Positions 1-12,000 of a stretch of DNA of 64,000 nucleotides are shown here, in pieces. The position numbers and the translations under genes are program-made. The stretch covers positions 6,300,524-6,364,523 of the forward strand of contig NC_030851.1 of NCBI RefSeq assembly GCF_000208745.1, read 5' to 3'. Below the pieces are notes generated by a model, which saw only the letters and a list, made by a program, of their open reading frames with translations, was not told the DNA's origin and did no database searches. Source of the DNA: Theobroma cacao (lineage: Eukaryota; Streptophyta; Magnoliopsida; Malvales; Malvaceae). Positions within the stretch are counted from its first letter, which is position 1. Every line of letters begins with the position of its first letter.

Positions 1-1079
1 TTTCTTATTTTTTTTTCTATTTATATAGTTATTATTTATATTCATTTTATTTGCTCATATGTTTTAAGCTTTTATAGATTTTCTCCTCCAAATTTCTACA
101 AATCATCAACGATGTTCTTTTTTTTCTTTCTTTTTTGTTATATGGGTTCTATCTTTTGCTTACCGTGTTCTTCTTTTTTGTTAAGATAATTTTATTTTTT
201 ATGATTTTAGCCTTTAAAATTAAAAAATTATTATGTAATTCTCAAATATAAATTGTAATGTTGCACTATCGACTGTTACTTAAAATTTCATCAATATATT
301 ATTTTTTTTATTAATCTTGATTGATAGATTAATTAGCCTTATTTTGACACTTTCGATTTATACATCAACTACAAAGATAGTCTTTTCAGCAATAAAAATC
401 ATGAAAATAAAACTTTAGAATAAAATGAATAATCAGTTTCTTGTAGATAATTTAGTTGTTTATATTAAAAAAGATATCACTAGCCTTTTTAATATATAAT
501 CAATAATTGATGAATTTGAATATAAGAAAGATAGTCGAACACAACTTTCTTAAAAAACTATTGTAAGTTTTTCTTTTATTACTCATTTTGATTTACATAT
601 TATATAAAATTATTTTTTATTACAAATCTTTTAATTGTTGATTAAGTTGAACATATTAGTTTTAAAAATTTTTAACCCTTATTATTTCTCATCTTTGAGC
701 ACTTAACAAAAGTTAGTTAGCTCCACCCTTATTTTGACCTCAACAAAATAAAAAATGTCAAAGCGTATTACATTGTTAGTGCATAGAGAAACACAAATGA
801 AGCATGCAAAAAAAAAAAAGTATGCCACTTGTAGTTAAAATTCGACTAAATGCTCAATTTGGAGTTAAAATTTTGTAGTTTTTGTCAAATTGGGATTAAC
901 TATTTCAATTTTAACAATCAATAGCTAAACTTTTCAATTCTTTATAATTAAAAGCTAAGGTAAAATGTGTCCGGTGCTTGTAAAATATGCGTATGACGTG
1001 GAAGCTGATTTATCGTGTAAGATATGAAATAGTAGTTTTGTCAAAAAAAAATTTCTGTCAAGTTAAAATGGTTTAAATT
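1..1079. other. AT-rich intergenic DNA, no gene seen
   Basis: No open reading frame of note, no RNA gene and no clear element ends. The sequence is made of long A/T runs with short poly-A and poly-T tracts. It leads directly into the degenerate repeat array that starts near 1080. Confidence 0.7.
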
Positions 1080-1620
1080 ATGGCATATCGTGTAACAACT
1101 TTTTCATCATAGCTTGAAACAATTAAATTTTTCAACATGGCAAGTAAAAACTACATTTTTTAACATGGCATGTAACAACTAAATTTTTAACACGACATAT
1201 AATAACTACAGTTTTCAACATGGCGTATAACAACTAAATCTTTAACATAGTGTGTAACAACTATATTTTTTAACATGGCATGTAACAACTAAATTTTCAA
1301 TATAATGTATAACAATTACATTTTTTAACATGATGTGCAACAATTAAAATTTCAATATTGCATATAACAATTACATTTTTAACATAGCGTGTAATAATTA
1401 TTTCTAACATGGTGCGTAACAACTAAATTTTAGAATATGACGTGTAATACTACATTTTTTAACATGATGTTAACAACATTTTTTTCACAAAAAGTAGCAA
1501 TAACATTTCCTAACATGTCGTGTAACAAAATTTAAAAAATTATGTGTAACAACATGGAACAACTTTTTCGACATGCCATGGAACAACTTTTTCAACTATA
1601 GCGTTTAACAACATATTATA
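1080..1620. repeat. Degenerate minisatellite of about 25-30 bp units
   Basis: A unit close to AACATGGCGTGTAACAACTA followed by a short T-rich spacer recurs, with many substitutions, from about 1080 to 1620. Recognisable cores occur roughly every 25-30 bp, giving around 18 copies. The copies are diverged (catggcatgtaac, catggcgtataac, catagtgtgtaac and similar), so the array is old. No coding sequence is involved. The array could be the subterminal region of a decayed transposon, since the MULE further on uses a comparable arrangement, but no inverted partner was seen. Confidence 0.7.
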
Positions 1621-2996
1621 TAGATCTGACCTCTCACATATTTGCATATTCTGAAGAAAAGTTCACAAACATCAAAAAATCATATAAATCCTGATATATC
1701 AACACTTGGTACAAAACATTAGCAACACTCCATACAAATCGTTAATAAGTTAACATCTAATGAAAATGGTTGCCATGTTATTAGCTCACATGATTTTCTA
1801 TTGTGCATAATATATGCTCCATCCACCTGTCAACTTAACCTTTAATTGTAAAGAATCGAAAATATATGTCCCTTAATTGCTACAATAGAAACGTTTGATC
1901 TTTCATTGAAAAATACCCAAATATTTTGCCCCAATTTAAGTATTTAGTCTTAGAAGTTCAAGAATTAAAGCTATAATAACTATTATTTATTTTTTAAAAA
2001 AAGGGCCTTCCTTTCCTAATTACTACAAAATAAGAAAATAAGAATAATGTTAAAATTGACTCTTCTCCACTTAGCAATAAAAGGCAAGCTTCAAAACAAA
2101 TTCAAGGAACAGATTCCCTAGCATCATAAACTCAAGAAGGCCAGAACTCTATGCCTATATACATTAATTAAGATGATATTTATAAATTAAATTTTATAAT
2201 TAATGTATTATCTTTTATTAATCATGAATTTGGTGCAAAAATTATGTTAAATGAAAATTTATTTCTTAACTTATAAGTACTTGTAACCAAAATTTTTTTA
2301 TTGTTATTATAAATTTTTATATAACCAACAAAAATTTTGCGGCAATTGAATTAATTAGTGTAATCAATGTTATTGTCTTTTTCAATACATGCATGTTGTA
2401 TTTATAAGAAGCCTTAATAATAGAAACAATATACATATGTATTAATATGAATTCAAACAAGTCTACTTGATGTGAATTTAAACTTTGAAACCTAATCGTA
2501 GGTTTTTTCGCCTGATATGTATCTTTTTAGTTGAATATAAAAAAATTTCGAAACTCTAAATTTATCATTTGATTTTTTTTTGCGATTAATTAATTCTTCT
2601 TATACTTATTTATATCAAATTAAGTCCTTCTGTGGATGGAAACATGTTGATACCATTAACCCTCTTTGGTAATGTGGTTTAAATGTTATCATGTGAGAAA
2701 AAAGTAGTGAAGGAGAACAGAAAAAAAAATTAAAAAATAAAAAATAAACACTTTTAAATTTCTAGTGCACGGGTAATTTTTTTTATGACATCATTGTCAC
2801 ATGAAAAAAAAAATCCACATTGATATTTAGCTAATGCAAGTTGTAATTTTTTGTCCATGTTAAAATTTACTTGAGTGTAAATAAATATTTAATAATTTAA
2901 TTAATTGTAATAAAAAGACGATGACTCATTAGAGACTTTTTGTATTTAAGCCAATTTATTTTTTTTACTCTTTAATATCATTACTTTGGATTTAAA
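1621..2996. other. AT-rich intergenic DNA, no gene seen
   Basis: Nothing supportable. Several short reading frames are interrupted within a few dozen codons, and base composition is like the rest of the left-end intergenic DNA. Confidence 0.65.
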
Positions 2997-3890
2997 TATA
3001 GTAAAACCTCTATAAATTAATATCTTTAAGATCATGAAAATTTATTAATTAATCAAAATATTATTTAATCAATAAATTAATAATTTATTAATTTATACAT
3101 TAATTAAAAAGATTAATTGATTGGGGTATTCTTTTTTTTTTCAAAATATCGAACTTAATAAATGTATTATGCATTGCGATTATACGAATATTACTTAATT
3201 ATCAAATTACGAATTATCATTATTTTATATATTTGTTTAATTAAAACAAGTTTATGAATGTAAGTAGTCTTATTAAATAGAAGTCATGACTCTATCTATT
3301 TTTTCAACAAATTAAAATTACATTCTATATATACTTAATTAATATACTTCAGAAACATTAAGTCAAGCAAAAATATTTATAAAAAGAACATATAATATCA
3401 TAAACGGTAAAACTAAACACAATGACTTTTTGAGATGTAAAGAAATCAACAATAACGAATGAAATACGTTAAGTATTATATGGGTACAATATAAAAAATC
3501 TAAATTGTATTAAAAAACAATTGTAACAGCATGTGTTTAAAAAGTTTAACTTGCAAGTGAGCTAAGCAATATTAAATATGATCAAGACATACTCAAAGCA
3601 ACAATCACATTACATAATTTTTTTTTACAATATGAGAATACTACACTAGAGCATTTTAATGCATTAAGAAAAGTTAGAGATAAGATTTAATGAGATATCA
3701 ATTTGAAGAAGAAACAAATAACATTGTAGTCATATCAAGTGAGACTTACGTGTCTTTTTAAAATATACTATCTTATAAATTTAACAAATTATTAATTTAT
3801 CACGTTAGTTTTAAGACGAGATCAATAAAAAATATTATTTAATCGAGATTATTAATTTACCGAATACTAATTTATCGAGGTTTTACTATA
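2997..3890. mobile_element. Non-autonomous inverted-repeat element, about 0.9 kb
   Basis: The left end reads TATAGTAAAACCTCTATAAA and the right end is its near-perfect inverse, reading TATAGTAAAACCTCGATAAA on the minus strand. Further inward, weaker inverted similarity continues (AATAATTTATTAATTT-like stretches and TTAAATAATATTTT on both arms). No transposase ORF lies between the arms. The structure fits a MITE or a deletion derivative of a DNA transposon. The target duplication is ambiguous because the ends merge with flanking TA-rich sequence, so the superfamily is not assigned. Confidence 0.6.
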
Positions 3891-4621
3891 GATCTCAAAC
3901 CTTAATATACATTATAATATAAATTGGTATTGAAAAGTAACAGAAGTATTAAATTAAACAAGGAATACTGTTTATAATTTTTGGTACTAACATGTAAAGA
4001 ACATGGCCTACTAAATGTTTTCTTTTTCTGTGACAATTTCTATTGTTTACCTCCTAGACATCTAATGACATGACACATCTGAGTTGCTACTAAATAATTT
4101 CTGCTATTCAACAATGGGGAATATTGTACCGCAACAAACTCCAAAAACTGAATATCATCAACATCCTGGAGGGAGACAGAAGAAAAAGAAAGAAAAAAAT
4201 ATTAGAGTAAAAAATGACTAGAATTAATGTGAAGAAATGATTTTGTAGGATTTTATTATAGATAGAATGGAGAGTTGGTGAATGATGGAGGTTCTAGAAA
4301 GCAGGTAACTAATTAAAAACAATTTAATTGATTTTTTGCAGAAAAATTTGGTTAGATATTCGGAAAGTTGAAGCAGAAGTTCATATTAGACACCCATGGT
4401 CAAAACTAGTTTTACCATGGGAGGATTATCCACTAATAACGACATTAGTTATTACTAATTGTTTCCATAATTAAAATTATTATGGATAATAAACAGTTGA
4501 ACACCTGAAACCCGAAAAGGAATAATTGTAACACGATGATGATATTTTTGAGGCAAGTGAGGGTGATTTAGTAATTTGATTTATCTAATAAATCATTTGG
4601 TTTAATTTACGATATTGCCCT
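3891..4621. other. Intergenic DNA upstream of the GTE promoter
   Basis: No gene or element was recognised. The sequence becomes less AT-rich towards 4600, where the GTE promoter region begins. Confidence 0.6.
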
Positions 4622-5236
4622 TTGTGTTTGACACGCTCCTCACACATGCCGTGTGGCTTCCGGCTTAAGCCGGACCACCCAGGTGGCTTTCCGTCCACGT
4701 CATCAGCCGGTGGGCCGCACCCCCATAAAAACCCTAAATTCAAGCCACATGCACCCCAAATTCACCCCAAACCTAAACCCAAATCTACGATCCCGATCCA
4801 CGGTCTTTCCGCTACACACGTGTCCCAACTTCCCCATCTCAACCGTCCATGCCAGATCATCTGTCCAGCCTTCTGGTCACCCCCCAAATGCCTAACAACC
4901 CTTCGATCAAGAAGAGGACTCCATCTAACGGTCAAGATAGTGCCCGAAACTCCATCGGGCAGATCTCATCGCCTTTAAGAAGCGAGCCTAGCCTTCTCTT
5001 GTTCCTCGCTCATCAAGGGTTAGATCCCAAACCCTAGTCTTCACGTATAAAATTTTTTCAAAGAAAATAAATTTTAGGTTTTTCCTATCTTAAATTCCTG
5101 GCTACATTGGTTGGCGGGGCGCGTGCGGGCTTCTGAGGTGGCGCGTGGAGTCCACGCTTTATCTCGTTCATGGTTTTAATTTTTCAATCCGAATCGGGAA
5201 ACCCTTGCCGGAACCCTGCCGGCTCCCGATAATTTA
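4622..5236 (+). promoter_or_regulatory. Promoter and 5' leader of the GTE bromodomain gene, with teloboxes
   Basis: This C-rich block contrasts with the AT-rich DNA to its left. It contains telobox-type motifs (AACCCTAAA near 4731 and AACCCTAG near 5030) and a TATA-like GTATAAAATT at about 5045. Teloboxes are common close to transcription starts of plant growth-related genes (established knowledge). Reading frames here are out of frame with the downstream gene and look fortuitous. The exact transcription start cannot be seen. Confidence 0.45.
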
Positions 5237-7148
5237 ATGGCATCGGCCGTGTTAGCGAATCGAAGTGAGTCAAATTGGCCACCGCAGCCGAAGAGCAGTG
5301 TCGCTAAATTCATGGGCAAAGTTCCCTTCACAGCAACAAAACCTAACCCTAACCCTAAATTCAACAAGAAACGTCAATTGCACCAGCACTTGCCGCCGCC
5401 TGACGACGTTGCTGGCCACGTCGTCGATGATTCCCCTGCCGTGACCCAATCCGCAGCTTCTGACGACGCATCATCGATTAATCGGAAGCTAAACGATTTC
5501 AGCTCTGGGGCTTACGTCAGCTTCCACATCAGCTCGTATTCGAGGAAGGAGTTGATCGATCTGAAGAATCGGTTGGTTGCCGAGTTGGAGCAGATTCGTG
5601 AATTGAAGAATCGAATTGAGTCGAATGATTTTCACGTTAGATCCAGCTCCACCAAGAAACCCATATCCAAAAAAAACATTTCAGGTAACAAACGGCCTTT
5701 GCCCCCAAATTTCAGCAAAGAATTGAAGAGATTGAACCCTCAAGAAAACGGAAAAGCATCGACGACTCATTTGATGAAAAACTGTTCCCAAATTTTGAAC
5801 AAATTGATGAAGCAGAAGTATGGGTACATCTTCAATTCGCCGGTCGATGTCGTTGGGATGGGTCTTCATGATTATTATGATATAATCAAGAATCCGATGG
5901 ATCTGGGCAGTGTTAAATCGAGGATGGCCAAGAATTTTTATGGGTCTCCGTTGGATTTTGCGGCTGATGTAAGGCTGACCTTCAATAACGCGATGCTGTA
6001 TAACCCTAAAGGGCATGAGGTTTATATGCTGGCTGAGCAGTTGCTTGCTAGATTCGAGGAGTTTTTCCGGCCGCTGAGTTTGAAATTGGAGGAGCAAGAA
6101 GTGCCACAAGAAAAGGGTTATTATGAGGAAGAGTTACAGGCGAGTTCTTGGGATCATGGCGAAGCTGATAGGATGAAGAAAGAGAGGGAAAGGAATGGGG
6201 AGAGGAATATTGATAGGGATGATTCGGTTAATATTGTGGCAAGATCTGATAAAATTGGAGGGGTTTCAGGCTTTGTTTCAAACCCAAATGTACCACCGCC
6301 TCAGTTGCAGATGCAGGCGCCGGCAAGGGTGGCTTCACCTGTAAGGGCACCGCCAGTGAAGCCATTGAAGCAGCCGAAGCCGAAGGCAAAAGATCCAAAC
6401 AAGAGGGAAATGAGTATGGAGGAGAAGCAAAAGTTGGGTATTGGATTGCAGAGCTTGCCACAGGAGAAGATGGATAATGTGGTTCAGATTATAAGGAAGA
6501 GGAATGGGCATTTAAGGCAGGATGGGGACGAGATTGAACTCGATATAGAGGCAATGGATACAGAGACGCTGTGGGAGTTGGATCGGTTTGTTACAAATTA
6601 CAAGAAGATGGTCAGCAAGATTAAGCGGCAAGCGTTGATGGCAAACAATGTGGTGTCTAATGACAGCAATAGGGTAAGCACATTGTGATTGCTTGATGTC
6701 TAACTGATAATGTTAATGCTTGAATTGTATCAATTTGATGAATTTATATTTGTATTGATTGGAAAATGATGGAAAAAGCAGGAGGAGGTAACTGTGGAGA
6801 AGATTGAGGTTGCAATGGAAATGAAGAAGCCCAAGAAAGGGGATGCAGGCGAGGAAGATGTAGATATTGGGGATGAAATGCCGATGAGCAGTTTTCCACC
6901 TGTGGAGATTGAGAAGGATAATGATCGTGCTAGTAGCAGTTCTAGCAGCTCCAGCAGTTCAAGTAGTGATTCGTCATCTTCAAGCGGTATCACTCTACTC
7001 AATTATGAATTTTGGAATAATGGTTTTAGGAAAAAGAAAAAGTTGTCTGTGGAGAAAAATGCTTATTTTTGTGAGGTTATTATTTGCAGATTCGGACTCT
7101 GGGAGTTCGTCAGGAAGTGATTCTGATGCTGATGATGCGCGATCTTAA
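5237..7148 (+). CDS. GTE-type bromodomain and ET-domain protein (GTE2/GTE7-like)
   Basis: A nuclear BET-family reader that binds acetylated histone tails and regulates transcription (family knowledge). Exons by hand: 5237-6673, 6782-6986 and 7090-7148, all GT-AG and in frame, giving 566 aa. The bromodomain lies at about residues 180-280, with the acetyl-lysine-binding Asn at 256 in LYNPKG. The ET domain is at about 393-458, beginning MEEKQKLGIGL and ending in an acidic stretch and LDRFVTNYKK. A GTE-typical N-terminal block (SFHISSYSRKELIDLKNRL) is at about 95-113. Residues 300-390 are basic and Pro-rich. The last two exons encode a poly-Ser and Ser/Asp tail. Skipping the first splice would end the protein at 483 aa, losing that tail. 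The start is the first ATG of the long frame. The exact paralogue within the GTE family is not decided. Confidence 0.92.
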
Positions 7149-9073
7149 GGACATGGATTGAAGGATGGGTTATATGTTTTTGAAGCTTGTGAGCTGAGAT
7201 TTTGGGGCAATCCAGGAGGAGTTGGGTGGGATATAGATGAGGTAGATTTTGCTAACATTGCTAACAAATTGAAAATTAGATGTGGATTTCAGTAGAGTAC
7301 TAAATGTTGAATGTATGAACCTTTTTTTTTTTGTTTCTTTTTTGTTGTTGTACAGGGTGGGTTCTTTAAGTGTGTTGTGTGAATTGTAATGGTTGCTCTC
7401 TTCGGAGGAAAGAAATTGATGAGAATTGGAAATGGGGCAGGGCGCCTTGGCCGGAAGAATGAATGTGGATTTTAGTGGGCAGGGAAATGTAGTGAGGAAA
7501 AGAGTTAGAGATTGGTAGAAGATAGGTAGGAGGGAAAAATAGTGGGGTTGGAAAAATACTTTATTTGCATTTAACCCTAATACTTGAAATTTCAGCATCA
7601 ATAGAGGCATTTACAATTTTAATCTTGCTTCTTTATTGGTTGTTGGTAGGCGTGGCATGTGGCAACAGACTCAAATGCAAAATTTTGAGAGTGCATATTC
7701 TTTCCTTGGTAAACAAGAGAGATTATAACAGGAATGGTGGTTGTAGCCTTTATATTATTTATTATTGGGGGAAATGATGGGGAAGAAGATAACAGTAGAA
7801 AAGTAACCCTGCACAAGTTCTGATTAAATATGGAGAGGAATTGATGAGAGAAGGCAACTGCCGCCTGCCTGCCTTGGATTCCAGAGGATGGGAACATGAC
7901 AAACACATGATGGTTGCCGCCTCCAGGGAAAAATGGTTCTCAATCGCCATTTATATGCGCTTTGCCCGATACCCGTGCGCCATCTAGCTCAAGGTCCAGA
8001 ACTGGTTAGCTCTCGTTTGCTGATCAGCCACTTTGCTATGCCTGGAGGTGGTCTGGCGTTACTGTTATTTCAACAACGGCAGCGTCACTCTTCCTACCTT
8101 GATTATCCGATGAGTGAGAAAAATATCTACAACGCCTTTGCTGTTGTCGTGTATGCAAGTTTCCTCTATTCTACATTTATATATATATATATATATATAT
8201 CTAGAGAGAGAGAAGTGTTTGATAGAATGCATAGTACATGGTATAAAACTTACAATCATATCGTATGACCAATCCGCTAATTCAGCAAGAAAATTTGAAA
8301 ATATCTATTTAGAAGCAAGCCAGGTGATGTTCAATTGGGCAATAGGGTGGCACCACCACCTTGTTGACATGGTCAACATATAGCACCCAAAAAGGGTTTG
8401 AGATGCTGACAATAACAGCAATGGAGAGTGGGGACGGCGGTTGGCGAGAGGAAGCTTCATATTTTTCATCATTCAAAAATACGTGTATTATTCTCATGAA
8501 GAAATAAAAATCCTTTCTCTTCAATTCCCAAAGTAAACAACGCAGTATCTTCAGTGATCAGATGCTGCTGTATGCCAAGATATAGATACTTAACTATGCC
8601 CACGACTCTGGAACATCGACACTGACTTGCACAGATAAGACATGTATATATATTCTTGCATCAGGGAGTAACATTTGCACAATCAACACAACATTAACAT
8701 TGCATAGAGCATTAGTGTGAGAAAACAGCTAGATGACAAATAGGAGCAGCCCGTTCAATACAATCAGTGGCAATTTTATTGATAAATTAGGCCTGAATGT
8801 CAACAATTTCTCTCCCAGTGTGACCACTTACAAGAAAGCTAAGGAACTGGAACAATAACCACCGACAAAATTTTTTCAATCTCACCAAGCGAGTCTTCAG
8901 GTTACTTGGAGCAACAATCAGGAGAGATCACGTGTTCCTCAAATACAGCTATATCTATTTGAAGCCATACTGGTTGTAGCAATGAGACTGCCACCAAGCC
9001 ACTGTAGGCAGCTGAAATCAGGCTCCCTTTCGTAAGGAGTTTCCACAAATATCTATTATCTTACAGCTGGCCC
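7149..9073. other. Convergent 3' region between the GTE and POL5 genes
   Basis: The two genes converge here, so this stretch should contain both 3' UTRs and a short intergenic gap. Short reading frames on both strands (for example 7933-8268) show no recognisable domain and cross a dinucleotide microsatellite. I see no additional gene. Confidence 0.6.
8178..8214. repeat. (AT)n followed by (AG)n microsatellite
   Basis: A run of about eleven TA dinucleotides is followed by a short TCT and then five AG dinucleotides. It is a simple compound microsatellite in the region between the convergent GTE and POL5 genes. Confidence 0.95.
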
Positions 9074-12000
9074 TCATTCCAGCTTCTTCAACTTAAGAAA
9101 AAGGGGACCGAGTTGAGATTCACAAGAAGGACGAGCATCTGGTCCCAAACATCTCAGAAAAGCCTCGGTTAGGTCTAGTGTTGATATCATCTGGAAGATC
9201 TTATCACAAAATTTGTGCACTTCAGTTTTTCTCAACTTCTTTTCAGGCATCCTTGTTACCAACCTCTCTATTAAATGACTTAGACTCTGCAGATGGCTTT
9301 TCAAGATTTTCTTTGATGCATCCCAGTTGCTTTCACTAGGATTCATTGGAACCTGCGACTTCAATACTTCAATCACCAAATCAAGAGCCTCGACCCGTCG
9401 AAAGTCTGATTTTGCATTGCCACATTTGTCTAACAGCAAGCTAAAAAGTTGATGGCCGATCCTAGGATTTCTTCTAAATATTTCTTTCAAAAATCCAGAT
9501 TTTATTTGGGACTTTTTACTGTCAAAATACCCCACTAACACAGCCTGTAAGAGATCAAAAACTCCCTGCAATTCAGCATCTGAGAAATTTCTTGCCTCAA
9601 TGATCTTCAATATCCAGTACGTTGAATTCTGAGCAAGGGAAACAATCATTTTGTGCCTGTTCAAAGAGGCTGACAGCTTCTTCTTGGATAGGGTGCTAGC
9701 AGATTTCTTTCTCTTGAATGGTTTTGATGCCAACTTAAGGTTTTTCTCCAATAGAGATTCAAGAGTAGACAATTGCATAGATTCATCCTTGGGCAACTTC
9801 TTTTCTTTGAATACCTTCTTCTGAAGAATACTCCATATTCGCTGCCCGAGTTGTTCACTTCCATCCATAGTATGTGGATTGACAAATGCCTGAGCCAACT
9901 TAGAGTACACTGTCAGGACTTGGGGCTTACCTGGATTAGAAAGATCAAAAAATAAGTAATGGTTAGAATGCTGTACATAAGTTGAAGGTAAAACAAAAGA
10001 AACACTTCTTCAATGAAGTATCTAGATCACAAAAGTCAACATTTCCTGAACTAACAGACAAACCAATTGCAGAAGTCACATATTCAAATTGGCAGCAATT
10101 GATCATCACAGGTGGCATTTGACATTTTGTTAAAGATAACTCAAAGCAATAAACACTTGCCTCGATTTTCATGCAAGTAAATTTCCAGAAGTGAAAGAAC
10201 TCGCAGTTTGAACACGACAAGCTGGGACTGAGCAGTTTCACCACCAGCCTGGTTCTTTTTCTCTTTAAAGATCTGGGCAAGATAAGTGTCCATGCGGAAC
10301 ATTGCATCATCATCCATTCCTCCATCAGAATCATCAGAATCTTCAGGAAGTTCTTTGTCAGCCCCCTCACTGCCAACGACTGCCTCAGAGTCCTCTGATT
10401 GTTCGTCACTCTCAGCTGTTTCAGCTGTCTCAGCTTCATCAATATCCTCATCTTCTTCAATACCAAGAAGGTCATCATCGTCATTTTCACTGCTTGCTTC
10501 CTGATGTCTAGCAGGTTTTAGGTCTTTCTTAATTATCCGCAACATACGCAGCAGTCCATCATCAGTGACATCACCACAGAAATATTTGAAAACCTATAGA
10601 TAATACATGCCAAACTAAATACCATATATGATTTGTGAAAAGACACCTATACTAAGACAAATGAAAGTATCTTCTATAAGCATAAAAAAACTTCAAGTTG
10701 TTCTAATAAAATGAATAGTTTTCAGGAAAACTACAGCTGAACAGTAAAAGATATAAATATAATCAAGAAAACATTTAATTAGGAAAGAATATTATGAACA
10801 GTATCAATAAGAGGCAATTATAAACGTTAAACAAGGGAGGAATTGGAAAAAATTAAGGAGTTGCAAAACCAGAACAAAGGTATAGGATATAAGACATGAA
10901 TGATCCTGAACAAGTCATTGTTGCACACCTGCTCAATAGCAGACCGCATAGGGGCTGATGACTGTGGCAGCAAGGAAAGCAAAGTATCCACAAGAACATC
11001 CATTAATTCTGGCGCTGCATCATTGTCCAACTCATCTTCTCCAGATGAGTCGAGATCATCAGGAGCTGAAAAAGCTTTCTTACAACATATGATAAGTTCA
11101 GAGGCTGCATCACAGAATTCCCCAGGTCGAAGGAGCACTTGGAGTACCAATAGGATAAGCAAGTACCTCAATGCATGCAGTTTATTTGCATTGCTGCTTA
11201 GCCCACAGTTCCTTTCCTGCCATTAAACAAGCATTCAAAACCTGTAAATTGCTCCAAGAGTAAATAGCAAAGAAGGTTGAAGACGAGCATTACTAAAGTT
11301 ACAAGTTGCAAAACAGATTATATCATACAAGAAAACATTCCCATTGTTATTCACCAGAGATAAAGCTTTGTCTACCATGTCAATAAACCATGAACAAATA
11401 GATAAGTGTTAAAAAAAAAAATTACTAGGCAATAAAACCAAACTTACCTCAACCTTTCAGTTGCTAGCCAAGTCAACAAGCATGTGCAACAAAAATTGTT
11501 CAAGAACATAGATTAAGTATAGAAAATTATCCCAAAATCAGAAACATACAGTCAAAAGCATTGATTATTATTAGCAAAGGAAGAGAGCAAGCTTACGTCT
11601 TTATAAAGTTTACTGTCCATTTCTTGCAATTTTTTGACTGCCTGTTCATCCTCATCACTTACAGTTCGAAAGAGAGAAACTGAAGGAATGTTGCGTAATG
11701 TGCTAAAGAAATGCATAAAGTAGCAGCCAAGGTCATTTGGCTCAAGTCCATTAGCCAAAGACCGTGGCTCCTCAACCTTTTGAGCATTTGCCAGCAGTGA
11801 TTGGAGTTGTTCAATGCACATCCTGCAAAGAGCAATTGAGGTGGCTGCTTTTGGCCATCTAAATTTCTCCTGTAATTCAAATGAAGTAACTTCATTGCCC
11901 AGAGATGCAGAGAATAGACCTTGAACAGCTAGAAACTTCAATATTTCCTTTTGCACTCGGAATTTTGCTTCAGGATCCAACTTTAAATGTTTCAAAACAC

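Noticed and set aside
4622..4978. 118-codon frame starting at 4622
   Set aside because: It lies in the C-rich promoter and leader of the GTE gene, is open mainly because of low A/T content, and overlapping frames are open in the same stretch.
7933..8268. 111-codon frame between GTE and POL5
   Set aside because: It runs through the AT/AG microsatellite, shows no domain, and lies in a convergent 3' region.
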